Below are positions 34,936 to 48,450 of a DNA stretch of 64,000 nucleotides, one piece after another (positions within the stretch are counted from its first letter, which is position 1; each line of letters begins with the position of its first letter). Under the pieces are notes generated by a model. It made no database searches and had not been told where the DNA came from. It worked only from the letters and a program-made list of their open reading frames with translations. This DNA is from Latrodectus hesperus (taxonomy: Eukaryota > Arthropoda > Arachnida > Araneae > Theridiidae): contig CM075854.1 of the NCBI GenBank assembly GCA_037975125.1, positions 61,663,926 through 61,727,925 of the forward strand. The letters run 5' to 3'. The translations under genes and the position numbers were made by a program.

Positions 34936-37108
34936 TAATATTATCATAAGTATCACAAAAATATTATTCCTTTTAAGTATATAAGATCTATGTTAAATTT
35001 AAAAACAATCTTTCAATCTATTAAAATCATAAATACTTAAACAACTAAAAATATCTTCATAATTTATACACAAAAATAATAATTTTATTTCAATAGTAAA
35101 ACTATTCGTAAAACAATGTTGCTAAATTCTAAATAAAGAAAAATGAATAACTACCGTAATCCTTCCGGAAATTGAGCGCCGTACTCCAAGGAAGTGGCAT
35201 AAAAAATATAAAATATTGTAGAAACACTGGATTACGTTAAGCACAACACTAATTTAAATTGCGAATAGCACCCCTCCCCCTGAACACCACACTCGGTAAA
35301 TTTCAAGTTATGTCTTATGTTACATGGCTATCAGTAAAGAAAAATATATAAAATGAAAGCATAATTGAAAAAACAAATTATGGGGAAGGAACATTGAAGA
35401 AATATATATGTGCGCGAGCGCGTTCTCAGATATGCTTCACTAAAATAGTCAGCATAAGTAATATCCTGAGTATATTTAAAAAATACCACAAAAGAGAGTA
35501 CAAGGATACCTAGTCGTCTCATATTTCTTAGTTCACTTTCTTTGTCTGAGGATATAATTTCGGTCTCTTCGGACCTTGTAGAAGTGACAATATGTACATG
35601 TAATTCTCACCTATTTTGCAAACAAGACGCGGATACTTTTATTTTTAAATGCAGAAAGATGAAACACTGCTCAAAAAATTAACTTTTAATCATGCAAACA
35701 TTACTCAGTATTTCATCCAGAATTAAGATATTATAGCATTGATTCCATTTTATTTTATGTCAGCAATAAAAACATAGATTATTAAAACGCAATTAATGAA
35801 ACATTTTATTTTGTGATAAAAATCAGTATTTTATAAATTAAATTTTAGTCTATAAAAACAGATTGTCATATTATCAATATATAATTTCATCCTATTTACC
35901 AAAATTGGAATCTATTGGAATACCTCCCGTTTTTTTTTCTCTCTAATGTTGAAATCAGATGAAAGAAGTTGCTTGTATATAATCTCGTCATCATTTGCAA
36001 AAATAAAATTCTTAGTACATTATTTTCTGAAAAAAGCGTTATTTTGCTTAAAAAAGAAACAATCATGAACTAAGTTATGACAAAGATAAATGTGCTTTTA
36101 CGATGCTTCGCTTAAAAACATTTGTTTTACCCATTTTTAAATCAATCAAAACATGAATAGAAAAAAACCTGATTTTAGAAGAAGCTCATTAAAAAATAAG
36201 AAATCATTTGCAAAAAAAATTCGAGTATTTAAAATTTATTTTTTCAAAGAACAACTATTATATCAAATTATTTTTCCATGTTATATTTAGCACACGGTGT
36301 CCCTAGCCTTGGCTATCATTTTGTTTTACCAAAAATATTCATGAAGCAAACGATATTGCAATCGAATTATTAATCATATTTGAAAAACCTTTCTTAATAT
36401 TCTGTTGCCTAGCAACAGATATTTTATCAGTGCGAATTTTTTTCTGGATTATGAAAATAAATTTTTTCACCAAATTTTGTTGCATTTTTATATTCATAGG
36501 AATGACACTAAAAGAACTATCCAATTTAACTTGAATACTTACCATTGTTCTTAAAAGATCAATTTTTACTATTTCATGTTCTATGTAATAAGATTCTTAT
36601 TCTCTTTAATTCAATTAAAACGTAAGAGTTACACATTATTAGACTGGCTAGTCTTCAATTCTGTTTATCGCGTCTGATGTAATTTTTTAATTAAATATTC
36701 TTAGAAATATTTTCAACAGTAACCATCGATCTAAACTCAATTATCTGCTGTAGGCCAGTATGAAAATCATCAGTCATGAAAAGATGCTCGTACTTTCAAA
36801 TCATATGTGTGTGTGTGATTATATTTAATACTTCTCCTCTGGTTATATTTCAAAAATTTCAGAGTGCCTTTTGTATAGATATAAAATTAATGAATAAGTT
36901 TTATTAATATTTGTATAATATTGCAACCTGCTTTTGTGAAACATATCTTATAACTGAATTTTATATTCTTCTTATACTAAATCTCGTCTGCATTTATCTC
37001 TAAAATATTTTAGATCAGTAAAGCAGGATTATTTTCATCTATTTAAAATTGTCATCTATGACAAACCACTCGAATTAGAGCAAAATTATTTCTAGCGCTT
37101 TCCTTTTA
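34936..37108. other. AT-rich non-coding DNA
   Basis: No gene can be supported. The small minus-strand frames at 35331-35522 and 36339-36545 lack motifs. The less AT-rich stretch near 35150-35300 (with GCACCCCTCCCCC) may be repeat debris. Confidence 0.5.
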
Positions 37109-37110
37109 TA

Positions 37111-38371
37111 CGAGGGTCACTCTGAAATTTTTGAGATACAACTAGGTTTTTAAAGTTATACTTACAAAGTTTTAGGTTTGTTCAAAGTAATCTTCTCCAG
37201 CATCATTACACTTTTGTAGACGAATTTTCCACAGATTAAATGCCTCAAGCTATTCATTTCTTCGAATAGATGAAAAAATGCATTTATAGCCACATCAATC
37301 TCTTCTTCTGAATGAAAACGACATCCACGTAAGTTCTTTTTTGATTAAAGAATAACCAAAAGTCACACATAGCTAGATCAAGTGAATACGGTGGATGTTC
37401 GATCACTTTAATTTGTTTTTGTTTAAGAAACACAACTATTAATCCGGCTGTATGTGAAGATGCATTGTCATGGTGAAGCATTAGTCCCCTAACATTCAGT
37501 TCTTGTAGAATTTCTGAAAGACATTTAGTGGAATACCAGTTTGCTGTTACTGTCTTCTGTCCTTCCAACTTGATGGCTTTGAGCAATCCCGTACTTCTGA
37601 AGAAAACGGCATATATCACTTTTTTCAGTGGGCGTTGTTTTTTCACCATTGTCGGCGTGGGATCATCTTCAAAGACCCATACTTTGCTTTCTTGACGTGT
37701 TGGAACGTCAAAAAACGGTATGTACATTTCATCACCTGTTACAATTTTAGAAATGATGCGGTGGCCACCATCATTAAGCATATTAAGAGTTTCTTTACTG
37801 ATTCTGACACGCTCCTCTTTTTCATGCTCAGTTAGATTATGGGGAACCCAACGGCAAACTACTTTTTTCATATGTAATTCTTCATGAATGAAATTGTGTA
37901 TGGCTGTGGATCCAATGTTAAGTTCGTTCTGTATCATTTGATAGGTACAGCGATTATCATCCATTAACATTTTTCGTATGGCAGACACATTATCCGGGAT
38001 TACTGCCGACGGCGGCCTTCCCGTATGTTCTTCATCCTGAAGAAAATTGAACCTCTTCTAAATTCTCTAAACCATCTGAATACAGTAGCACGAGCTGGAG
38101 ATTCATCACCAAATGCTAATTGCAACCGTTGAACGCATTCTTCTTGATTTAATCCTGCTTTGAAATCGTAGAAAATCATAGCGCGAAAATGTTCTCGCGT
38201 CAACTCCATTTTCTCTTCTGTTTAAAATTTATTCCTCGCTAAACAAGTTGAAGTAAGTCAGTAAGAAATAGTCTTCTGTGTTAAAATATTTTGTACTTTA
38301 AAATTAAACCGCTATTTTTATTTTGTAAATTCTCCTCTGCGCGTATCTCAAAAATTTCAGAGTAATCCTCG
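37111..38371 (-). mobile_element. Full-length mariner element (DD34D), ~1.26 kb
   Basis: The element is 1261 bp, the usual mariner size, and flanked by TA duplications at 37109-37110 and 38372-38373. Its ends are ~29-bp inverted repeats sharing CTCTGAAATTTTTGAGATAC, with a few mismatches near the outer edge. One transposase frame on the minus strand fills most of the interior but is frameshifted. Size, ends and the DD34D signature match the irritans/mauritiana-like mariners common in arthropods. I do not assign a subfamily. Confidence 0.93.
37162..38209 (-). pseudogene. Mariner transposase (DD34D), frameshifted
   Basis: From ATG at 38209 the protein opens MELTREHFRAMIFYDFKAG, the usual mariner N-terminal HTH. 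It goes on to TVFRWFREFRRG before a one-base frameshift in the AATTTTC run near 38043. The second block (37988 down to 37284) has the TGDEMYIPFFD block with the first catalytic Asp. It also has HHDNASSHTAG with the second and SLDLAMCDFWLFF with the third, exactly 34 residues apart. The usual tripeptide SPD is SLD here. A second frameshift near 37325 separates the last ~55 codons, which end with TAA at 37164-37162. The original length would be close to 350 residues, normal for the family. No active enzyme can be made from this copy. Confidence 0.9.
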
Positions 38372-38373
38372 TA

Positions 38374-40087
<1,714 letters not shown>

Positions 40088-40828
40088 TCGCTTGATATTT
40101 TTAGAAGTATAAAGTGACAAAATTTTTGTCATTCATTATGATTTTCATTTTTTTTAGTTTGCAGCACATTAGCATGTATGTTATGAATTACATGAAAAGG
40201 TGTTCAAAACTATGTAAAATAATAAAAAATGTAACTAACGGAGATATATTAAAATGCAAGTACAATGAATCAATTATTGCTTCAATAAAAATGAAATGAA
40301 ATTCCGATACATTTGTTCTTTGTTTCAGAAAACAATAGTGCTTATAAAAATCTTTGAGATGCGATAAACTGCATTGGTTTTCACATGTACACCTTATCTG
40401 TCAAAATAAAAACTGTGGTGACACATTTAAATGTCATAAGTAACAAACGGGAAACGAAAATTTTTCTCCAAAAAATCTATAATTCACGAGAGATTACTTT
40501 CACTGATTAATATAAAGCTCTTGTCCCAGTTTCTTATTGTCCTTGTGATTTAAGTTTAACATTTGTTTCCTAGAAATTTTCAGGAAAATTAAATTAAAAC
40601 ATTATAATTCTTAAGTTATCTACAGAGATTATTTAGTAATCTCGAAAGGTTATATGTTATTTGCCATGATTCTGTGTCTTTGTTATTTAATCTAAGATGA
40701 ACAAAATTCATATCAAGCCATGCGATCTTTTCATAAATCCGTTGAGAGATAAATGGAAGATTAAACAATGAAAGGCGTCTAGTGGTTCCTGAAATAACGG
40801 TATGAATAAAGCCTTTAGTGATCAATAG

Positions 40829-40832
<4 letters not shown>

Positions 40833-40901
<69 letters not shown>
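40833..40901. repeat. (TA)n microsatellite
   Basis: About 68 bp of pure TA. Confidence 0.97.
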
Positions 40902-40903
<2 letters not shown>

Positions 40904-41376
40904 ATGAAGTAATATAAAGATAAATTGTATATTTATTTTAAAGGAAAACGTGAAAAAACAAGGTGCTGAATTTTGAATACTCTAATTTCAAAGGATTAAT
41001 TTGTGTGTGTTTATGGTTTTAGGCTTTTCATAGTCTAATTAAAGCACAGAAAACACCGATGTTGAAAGCAGTAAAAAAAGTATTTACACCAATAAATGGG
41101 GCTAGGCATTGCATTCATTTATTACATTATTTTTATTCAATAATTGTGCTGAATGTATATTTCCATTAATTTCTGAAATATTTAGTGGTTACATAACGTA
41201 TTTTAATTTTAAAAAAATTGAATTTATTTAGAAATAAGCTGTTTCATATCTATAGGGTTAAAAATTTCTAATCTTTTCATATCTAATTTTATTTTACCAC
41301 AGAAATAATAGCCATTTCATATGAACAGTTTTTTTATAATAGATTTTATATATCAAGTGTATTACACGCCATAAAA
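40902..41376. other. AT-rich non-coding DNA
   Basis: Nothing recognised between the TA array and the SINE. Confidence 0.6.
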
Positions 41377-41660
41377 GCCGCCCATCTTGTGTAATGATCA
41401 GTGTGCCTGATTGCGGATAAGGAGGTCCTGGGTTCAAATCCCGGTTCGTGCATGGATGTACTTTCTCTTTATATCTATCCTGTCTTTGTCCCTTCCTTGT
41501 TTGTATGAGGTGTGAATGGTTGCCTACCCTATAAACGGGTTCCTATGGCATGTGTGTACTGAAGAAGTCGGACTCCACACCAAATATGGTTCAGTTGGAA
41601 AAGTGGAGCAGCGCACCCCATATTGCCAGCCTAGCTAGCATACGACAACAACAACAAGCC
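41377..41660 (+). mobile_element. tRNA-derived SINE
   Basis: The 5' ~75 bp resembles a tRNA: an A-box-like TGTGTAATGATCAGTG region and a perfect B box (GGTTCAAATCC) at about 41431-41441. The two ends do not pair as an acceptor stem. A GC-richer unrelated body follows (ATGGATGTACTTTCTC, then a GGACTCCACACC region). It ends in an (ACA)n-type tail at about 41643-41656. Head, body and simple-repeat tail are the standard SINE plan. The junction CGTGCATGGATGTACTTTCTC matches the related CGGGTATGGATGTTCTTTTCTC on the minus strand of the nearby three-copy array, so this is one family. Confidence 0.85.
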
Positions 41661-42354
41661 ATAAATATCAAAAGTTTGGTAGATATTTGCTACGGACTTA
41701 TTTATTGATAATTGTTTTGAATTACCTATTAAGAATATGTTATAGTTAATGAACTAATAAATAGAATTTTTGTTTTGAGATTGAAATACTGAATCTCTTT
41801 TTTTAAGAAGTACATTACAGAAATATATGCCAAATTTGCTTCTAAATATTGTATTTGAGTACACATAAAAAATTTAATTAAGTAGAAGATCATTTGATAT
41901 GAATTATTAATAAATATAAATTTACGTGATTTAAATAAGAAAACTACTTCAGATGATTTCAATACAACACTTTACAATTTTAAATAAATTTTTAAAAATT
42001 ATAGAAAATATTTCAACTATATTTCAAATACTTAAAATTTTACTATCTGTGAATTATAATTAGAAATTTTGAGTGAAATTAAAATATATTTATGCGCATA
42101 CTCATAAATATATATAGCCCTTAGTGAAAAAACATAAAAATATTTCCAACTAAATCAGTGGGTAATTTAATTAACGTGGATACTGTGTATGATCATATCA
42201 ATTTTCACAACTATTCGCTAAATAATATACAAAGAAAAAATGTACCATACTCTACTCAGTAGATTTTCACATTTTACCTTTAATTCAAAAATAAAAGTTT
42301 AGAGTTATTTGAAAGTTAAGTGAATTCTTGTATAAACTGGTTGTTTGATTTTAT

Positions 42355-42357
<3 letters not shown>
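41661..42357. other. AT-rich non-coding DNA
   Basis: No gene. The 77-codon minus frame at 41729-41962 is Phe/Ile/Lys-rich and has no motif. Confidence 0.55.

Positions 42358-42394
<37 letters not shown>
42358..42394. repeat. Short (TA)n microsatellite
   Basis: A TA run just before the SINE array. Confidence 0.95.
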
Positions 42395-42395
<1 letters not shown>

Positions 42396-42430
42396 TGAGT
42401 TACTAAGTATAAATTATATTTTTTCTAATG

Positions 42431-42642
42431 GCCGGTTGCACTAGGATATATGTATTCAGTGTTACAAGGGGCGAATGTAATGCCATCTAATATAGTGGAT
42501 GTGCCATCTTTAACCCGAAAGTTAAGGGAGAAAGAAACATATACACACAGAAGGAAAGGAAAATCCATGCCCGAGCCAGGATTCGAACCCGAGGTATATT
42601 GCATGGAAGTTACGGACGCTAACCATTACACCATAGGTTGAC
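42431..42642 (-). mobile_element. tRNA-derived SINE, array copy 1
   Basis: Read on the minus strand it begins near 42642 with an A-box-like GGTGTAATGGTTAGCG. It then carries a B box GGTTCGAATCC at about 42582-42592, followed by GGCTCGGGCATGGATTTTCC and a body. The B box is perfect, so this is the best-preserved promoter of the three. The 63-codon plus-strand frame at 42450-42641 runs antisense through it and is not a gene. Confidence 0.85.
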
Positions 42643-42840
42643 TACTTTTTTTCCTTCAACTTGGTGCATATGATGGCATCTTCAACAGTGGGGCACACAG
42701 TAGGTGTGATCTTCCCCCGAAAGTGAAGAGATAAAGAAACACACCAATGAGAGAAAAGAACATCCATACCCAAACCACGATTCGAAACTGGGACCTACTG
42801 CTTCGAAGTTAGGGACGATAACCACTGTGTCATTGATCAG
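42643..42840 (-). mobile_element. tRNA-derived SINE, array copy 2
   Basis: Same order of blocks as copy 1 on the minus strand. The B box is degraded (GTTTCGAATCGTGG, about 42776-42790). The TATGGATGTTCTTTTCTCTC junction to the body is well kept. Confidence 0.8.
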
Positions 42841-43085
42841 CAATATTTTTTTCCTATGCCCGGCTGCCTTTAAGATATACCTATTCAGCTCTATAATGGG
42901 CGAAGTGATTGCATCTCTTACAGTGGCGCATCCAATGGGTATGTTATCTTCTGCCCGAAAATGAAAGGATGAAGGAAGACAAACATAAAGAGAGAAAAGA
43001 ACATCCATACCCGAACCAGGATTCGAAACCAGGACCTACTGTTTCGAAGTTGAGGACACTAACTTCTCCACCATCAATCGGCTAA
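42841..43085 (-). mobile_element. tRNA-derived SINE, array copy 3
   Basis: Minus strand. The tRNA-like head starts near 43085 (GCCGATTGATGGTGGAGAAG). The B box is GGTTTCGAATCCTGG at about 43016-43030, followed by TTCGGGTATGGATGTTCTTT and the body. It shares more with copy 2 than with copy 1. The 108-codon frame at 42682-43008 spans copies 2 and 3 and is not coding. Confidence 0.82.
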
Positions 43086-46000
43086 ATTATATTATATGGC
43101 TTAAAAATCTTATATAAATAATTGTAATCTCATATGTGCTTTTATAATCAGCAGTAATACATTTAAAAGTATAATATATTCAACAGTAAATATTAAACTT
43201 GCTTTTTTATTTATTTTAAAGCATTGTAAAATGCATGATTATTTGAAATATTTATAAGCTTTGTCGTAATCAATTTAAAATAATTTTTATGAACTTTTCA
43301 TAGAACATAACATCCAATTTATTCTCACACAGAGAAGATAATTTTTTTATTTTCTGGACAAAATATGTTTTACAGATATAGTCCTTACGTAAAATTGAAA
43401 AAAGTGATGATAATATATATGGCAATAAGTGTTGGTTAAATTAAAACATTAAAAATGTAAAATAATTTTCTTATTATGATAAATTAAATAATATTCCATT
43501 GAGTTTATAGTTTAAATATGGCAAACAACACACACAATGAAAGTTTTAATAACCTACGTAACCATGCAGCATTAAAAATTATAATATCATATTTACCTTT
43601 AGGTTAAGTTTATAAGTATGCCTTAATTGTTTGGGTAAAAAAAAACAATGTTAGGGATATATTCATATGAAACTTAGCAAATAAGATAGCAGCATTCAAA
43701 TTTGAATACATAGACACATTAAAAATGTGCCCATATTTGATTTAAAAAAGTGCCAAATTTAAATACAAAACGGCGACTGTTTTCATTGTCGGATAGCAAT
43801 ACTTTAATATAGTAAGACAATTTGCTTTGAATTTGTGATGTAACAAATATGTAACAAGGTATGTTACTGTCATATGGTAAGTAAAAAGTAATATCATGTA
43901 TTTATATATCAATTTTTATTATTGTTTTGTGCTTTTTTAATGGGTATTGTAAATTTGATGTTAAAAATACTTAATAAAAATATAAATTCATGAGTCCCGA
44001 AGCAAAAATATATCAACACACAAAATGAGGATAGATATGATTCTAGATTATGTTTTATAATTTCTATGAGTTATTAGAAATCATAATAATATTACCCACA
44101 TTATTATTGCACCGCCAAAGTTTCCTTAATTCTTTAGATAATGACAGCTGGAATTTTTTAAATGTAAATACATTATAATTTTTAGTGGACGCTAAATAAA
44201 AGGCTAAAGTAAAAAAAGATATTTTCTTTCAGAAGCAAAATAGCCAGACAAGGTGAAGACGAATTCTTACAGGCATTATTAAAGAGCTCATACAATCAGA
44301 AAAACTAAGAATTATTTAAGAAACAAAAACAAAACATAAATAGGGCTATCAAAGGAGTCCTCGAGTTTATCTTTATCCTCAAGGGTTCTAAGTGATTCTG
44401 GGTGAGATTTGCAGTGAATCTATTTTATGATATTAGAGTTTTTAATTAATTTTGTTTTTATAGTGACAGGTAAATGTGATCTCAATTTTATGAAATTTTG
44501 ACTTTCATAATGTAAAAAGTGGGCCATCTATCTATAGGAATATTCACTTTATTATTTCTCATAGGTTTCTTGATTTCAGTTAGTTTCAATTGTTGTCTGT
44601 ATTGGATTTTATTAGAATTTTATGAAAAGCTTGAGTGATCACCAGGGTGACCAATATTAAACGCTATTTTCTCTTGAAATTCTCAAGCACATCAATCTAT
44701 AATGCACAAATCCTGCAGAGACAGTGGGTTGATTTCGCGTTTAACATTGAGTATAACTCTGAAAAAGTTTTTGAAAAATCTTGTTTTTTACTCGTGACGC
44801 TTTACACTGCCAATATTCATAGAGTCTTTTGAAAACTCTCATAAATATTAATAAGGGGATACTTCAAAGCTTTTAATATCCCACATGAAACAATATTTTC
44901 TTGAAACAGCAGTATTTTAATGGAATAGTTTAAGTAATAGCTTTTTATTTTTTAAATATGACATTATAAAGTACTTGATTTCGTTAGTAAACAAAAAGCG
45001 GAAAAAACCTTCAGTACTCACTACATTTGCTCCAAAATCCAAAAAAAAGGTGTTCGCAAATGGCAATTTTTGAAAAATGTTGAAAACCATATCAGTTTGA
45101 TAGCATTTGCATTTCAATTTGATAATATAGGACTTAGGCAGCACCTTTAAAATATACTCAGAACCTTTTTAAAAAGTAAATGAGGAATTTGAATAACTTC
45201 TTCATTTCTAAAAAAAATTTCTGGAATTTAGATAAAAGAAACAATTTTATTATCTGTAAATTTTAATTTTTTCCCCGCTACATTTGATTTTTTTTTTGTA
45301 ATAATATTTACTTAATTAATACAGCACATATAATACCCGAAAATACTTAGCATTTCAAAAATGTATGCATTTTAATGTAATGTATTAATGTAAGTATCTG
45401 TAATGTGTTTTAAAACATACAGAAAAGATGAAAACATGATAGTACCACACATTGTAAGCCTAAATTACCCATAAGATAGATTATTTACAGCATAAAAGGC
45501 CTTATGTGACGATTAGTTAAACAATTTATTGATCACAAAACTATAAGCTTTTCCTGTTACCTTCAGCATAATAATGAGATACATTTTAAACCTTTATTAC
45601 TAAAACTATATATTAAGTTAATTTTGATACTGAAGCACAGTTTTTGAAACTAGGCAAATAAATTTATAACATTTAAGAAGTATTAAATAAGGAAATTATG
45701 AATAAAAAATACGTGTGTATAATATATATATAGTTACAGTATTCATATATTAATTTATTTTGTATACCTTATATCGTAATTTATATACTACTAACGTTTT
45801 GAAAAATATTTATTATTTTCAATAAATCAAAATAAAATTTCCAAGACGGAATTTAATATATTATGTTACATAAAAGTAGTAAAATATTCAGATCATGCTA
45901 CAAAATTATGCCATATTAAAAAGTTAGGAACTGTAATACTAAATTAAATGATTAATATAAGTTCCTTTTTATTTTCCATTTGATATATTGTTCATAAAAT

Positions 46001-47751
46001 TAATTATTCTTTTATGGAAATCATTGCAATACGATTTAATACAGCGAGAGAACTTATTGCCCAGGACTACAATAGCGTTTTGAGTTCACTTATTCATTGT
46101 ATTTTAAGGATATAATTCCTTATAAATTTAAGTAAAATTTTATGTAAAAGTAGTATTCTTTGTAAAAAGTATGAAATTGCCCTGATTTTAATATTTTAAA
46201 CATTTCACTGAATAATATTTGTATCATTAATTTCTGTATAATAATTTCTGAAGGATTTTAATGAAATAAAATCAATTTTTGCTACATAATAATTTCTTTG
46301 TTGATTATTTATATATTTTCATCATTTACATATCAGAATAAACTTTAACATGAGGGCATATTTTTTAGGAACTTTCATAACACTTGCAAAAATAAATAAC
46401 TTCCATGATTCATTGTATATCTCTTTATGATGCTAATAGAATTATTAAAACATCATTGATTAGTATTAATGAAGAAAAATTATGTTTACAGAGAAATTAA
46501 TTCACATGTTAAGGTGATTCCTATTTGCAAGTTTCAATAAGTTAAAATTATAAATTTGAGTAAACGCAGTGAGTATTTGTATAAAGAAGTTTTACATTTG
46601 ATATTATTGGAAACTCCTTTTTCAAAAACTAACTTGTTTTACTATTGAACACAAATCTTTTAGAAAATGGACACTTCCTTGCCTTTTTTGTATCATGAAT
46701 CAAAGAATTTAATAGAAATTCTTTTTAAAATCCTTGAAAAGATGAGTTGTAGTTACGACTGGTCTGCTTCCAAAGTCAAAATCACAAGCAATTGCTGGAA
46801 AATAATTAATTTATTGTTGTTAAGTTACATTCCCGAGTATTTGTTGAAATTAAAAATTTCAATTAGTTCTAAAAGAAAATGAGTTAGATAGCCATTAGCG
46901 TTCTAAGTCGAAAAGTAAAGATTATTTCACAATGCTCAGGTTATTGGATTATGCATTAAAAATGTAGAAATACATCTGTTTTTTATATGATCCTAAATTA
47001 CGTTACGTTATGTTGAGCCCCATAATCTATATTAAATATAAATATAAATGAATCTTAGATATTAAACATAAAATAAATTAGCATCAAAAAAGGTTTTAAT
47101 CGATTATAATGAAAAAGCATATGCGAAGACAATACCTCACCTAAATGTTTCAGGCTCATTACAAGCAAGTATTAGAATTTAAATAATTTGTGCTACAAAT
47201 TGAAAAAGACTGGTTGGATAGGTCAATTTCTCAACAAATAGGTCAGAGATGCAATGACTAGGCTATTGGGAATATATCAACAAGAACAGATATTAGTATC
47301 AAGATAGTACTAGATTAGCTATAAAAAATGTGATTCATAGCTATGCTCATATAGTACTACTTATTTCTCCCTCTTGTATATCATTAAGTATAATTATAAT
47401 GACACCGAAGTCAATGAATTTTAAATTGTGTTGGCTAGGAATATTTATTCTTTGGGGGAAAGTCCCGTTTCTAATTAGGTAAAGGTGAAAACCGTACACA
47501 CATTGAAAAAATATCTGAGGCATCGTCAAGGTTCTGTCCTTACTATTATTGATAACAAGACTTTTGATGATTTGGAATTCAATCTGCTTTGATATATGAT
47601 CCATTGGCAATCCCTTCTCTAATAGATGACAATTACAATCTTAAATACATCGTGTGGAATTCCAGTGAAACGGAGTGTATTTACATTCTTTTACAACTTA
47701 AAAATCAACCAATCTTAAAGGATTAAAGTGAACTGTAAAAAATATTCTTCT
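43086..47751. other. AT-rich non-coding DNA
   Basis: No gene can be supported. Frames at 44635-44832, 44917-45144, 46667-46882 and 47347-47610 match no family I know. The 44595-45150 and 47100-47690 stretches are slightly less AT-rich and could be very old repeat copies. Confidence 0.5.
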
Positions 47752-48450
47752 TCATTGGTCTGACAGGCCAGGGTGGGCCCTTGCCTTCCTCAAAAGTGCA
47801 TACCAGGACCCCCTATTTTTGGACAAGGTCATCCAGTTTGTCACTTTTAGTGTTTTAGGTCGTTTTCAAGGCAGTCACGCCATCGGAGTTTCGGTCGTCC
47901 TCTTCTTCTGGTGCCCATGGGGCGAGCCAAGAAAATTGTTTTTTGTCACCCGATTGTCGTTCATCCGGCTCAAATGTCCTGCCCATTTTAATCTCTGTAT
48001 TGAGATAAATTTAACAATATCTGGTTCTTTATATAGTTTATAGAGCTCAGAATTAGTTCTTCTTCGCCATGTATTCTCACATTTTATTCCACCAAATATG
48101 CTTCTTAAAGTTTTTCTTTCGAAAATGCAGATGGTTTCTTTGTCCTTCTCAGTCAATGTCAACGTTTCAGATGAATAAGTGAGAATAGGCCGAATCAGGC
48201 ATTTGTATACCAAAATTTTTGTTTTTCGACTGACGAAACTAGATTTTAGGTACTTTTTTAAGCCGAAAAAGCATCGGTTAGCAGCTGTAACCCTGCTGCG
48301 GATCTCAGGTGCGATGTCGTTGGATGCATTCAATTCAGATCCCAAATATTTAAAGTTGTGAACAGTTTCAAACTTGTAGTTTCCTACCTCTAGATAGGGA
48401 GTGATATATTTTTCGGTGGTCATGTATTTTGTTTTGTTAAAAATATTCTA
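47752..48450 (-). pseudogene. 3' end of a non-LTR retrotransposon (reverse transcriptase C-terminus)
   Basis: A minus-strand frame (48423-47875, 182 codons) carries the post-catalytic end of a LINE reverse transcriptase. It has an NFKYLGSELN block and EIRSRVTAANRCFFGLKKYL, then KILVYKCLIRPILTYSSETL. It closes with RLKWAGHLSRMNDNRVTKN, the zinc-knuckle-free ending typical of RTE/jockey-type elements. After a one-base frameshift near 47850 the ending continues as SWYALLRKARAHPGLSDQ and stops with TGA at 47754-47752. Upstream frames are broken before the catalytic YxDD region, so this is a 5'-truncated copy, as expected of target-primed insertions. No poly(A) tail is obvious. I call the clade only as RTE-like. 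Confidence 0.88.

Noticed and set aside
41377..41455. Functional tRNA gene
   Set aside because: A and B boxes are present but the ends do not form an acceptor stem and a SINE body and CAA-type tail follow.
42450..43008. 63- and 108-codon frames with protein-like composition
   Set aside because: Both run through tRNA-derived SINE copies. Composition reflects the SINE body.
47875..48423. Host gene encoding a 182-residue protein
   Set aside because: Sequence is the C-terminal end of a LINE reverse transcriptase with a downstream frameshift and a truncated 5' side.
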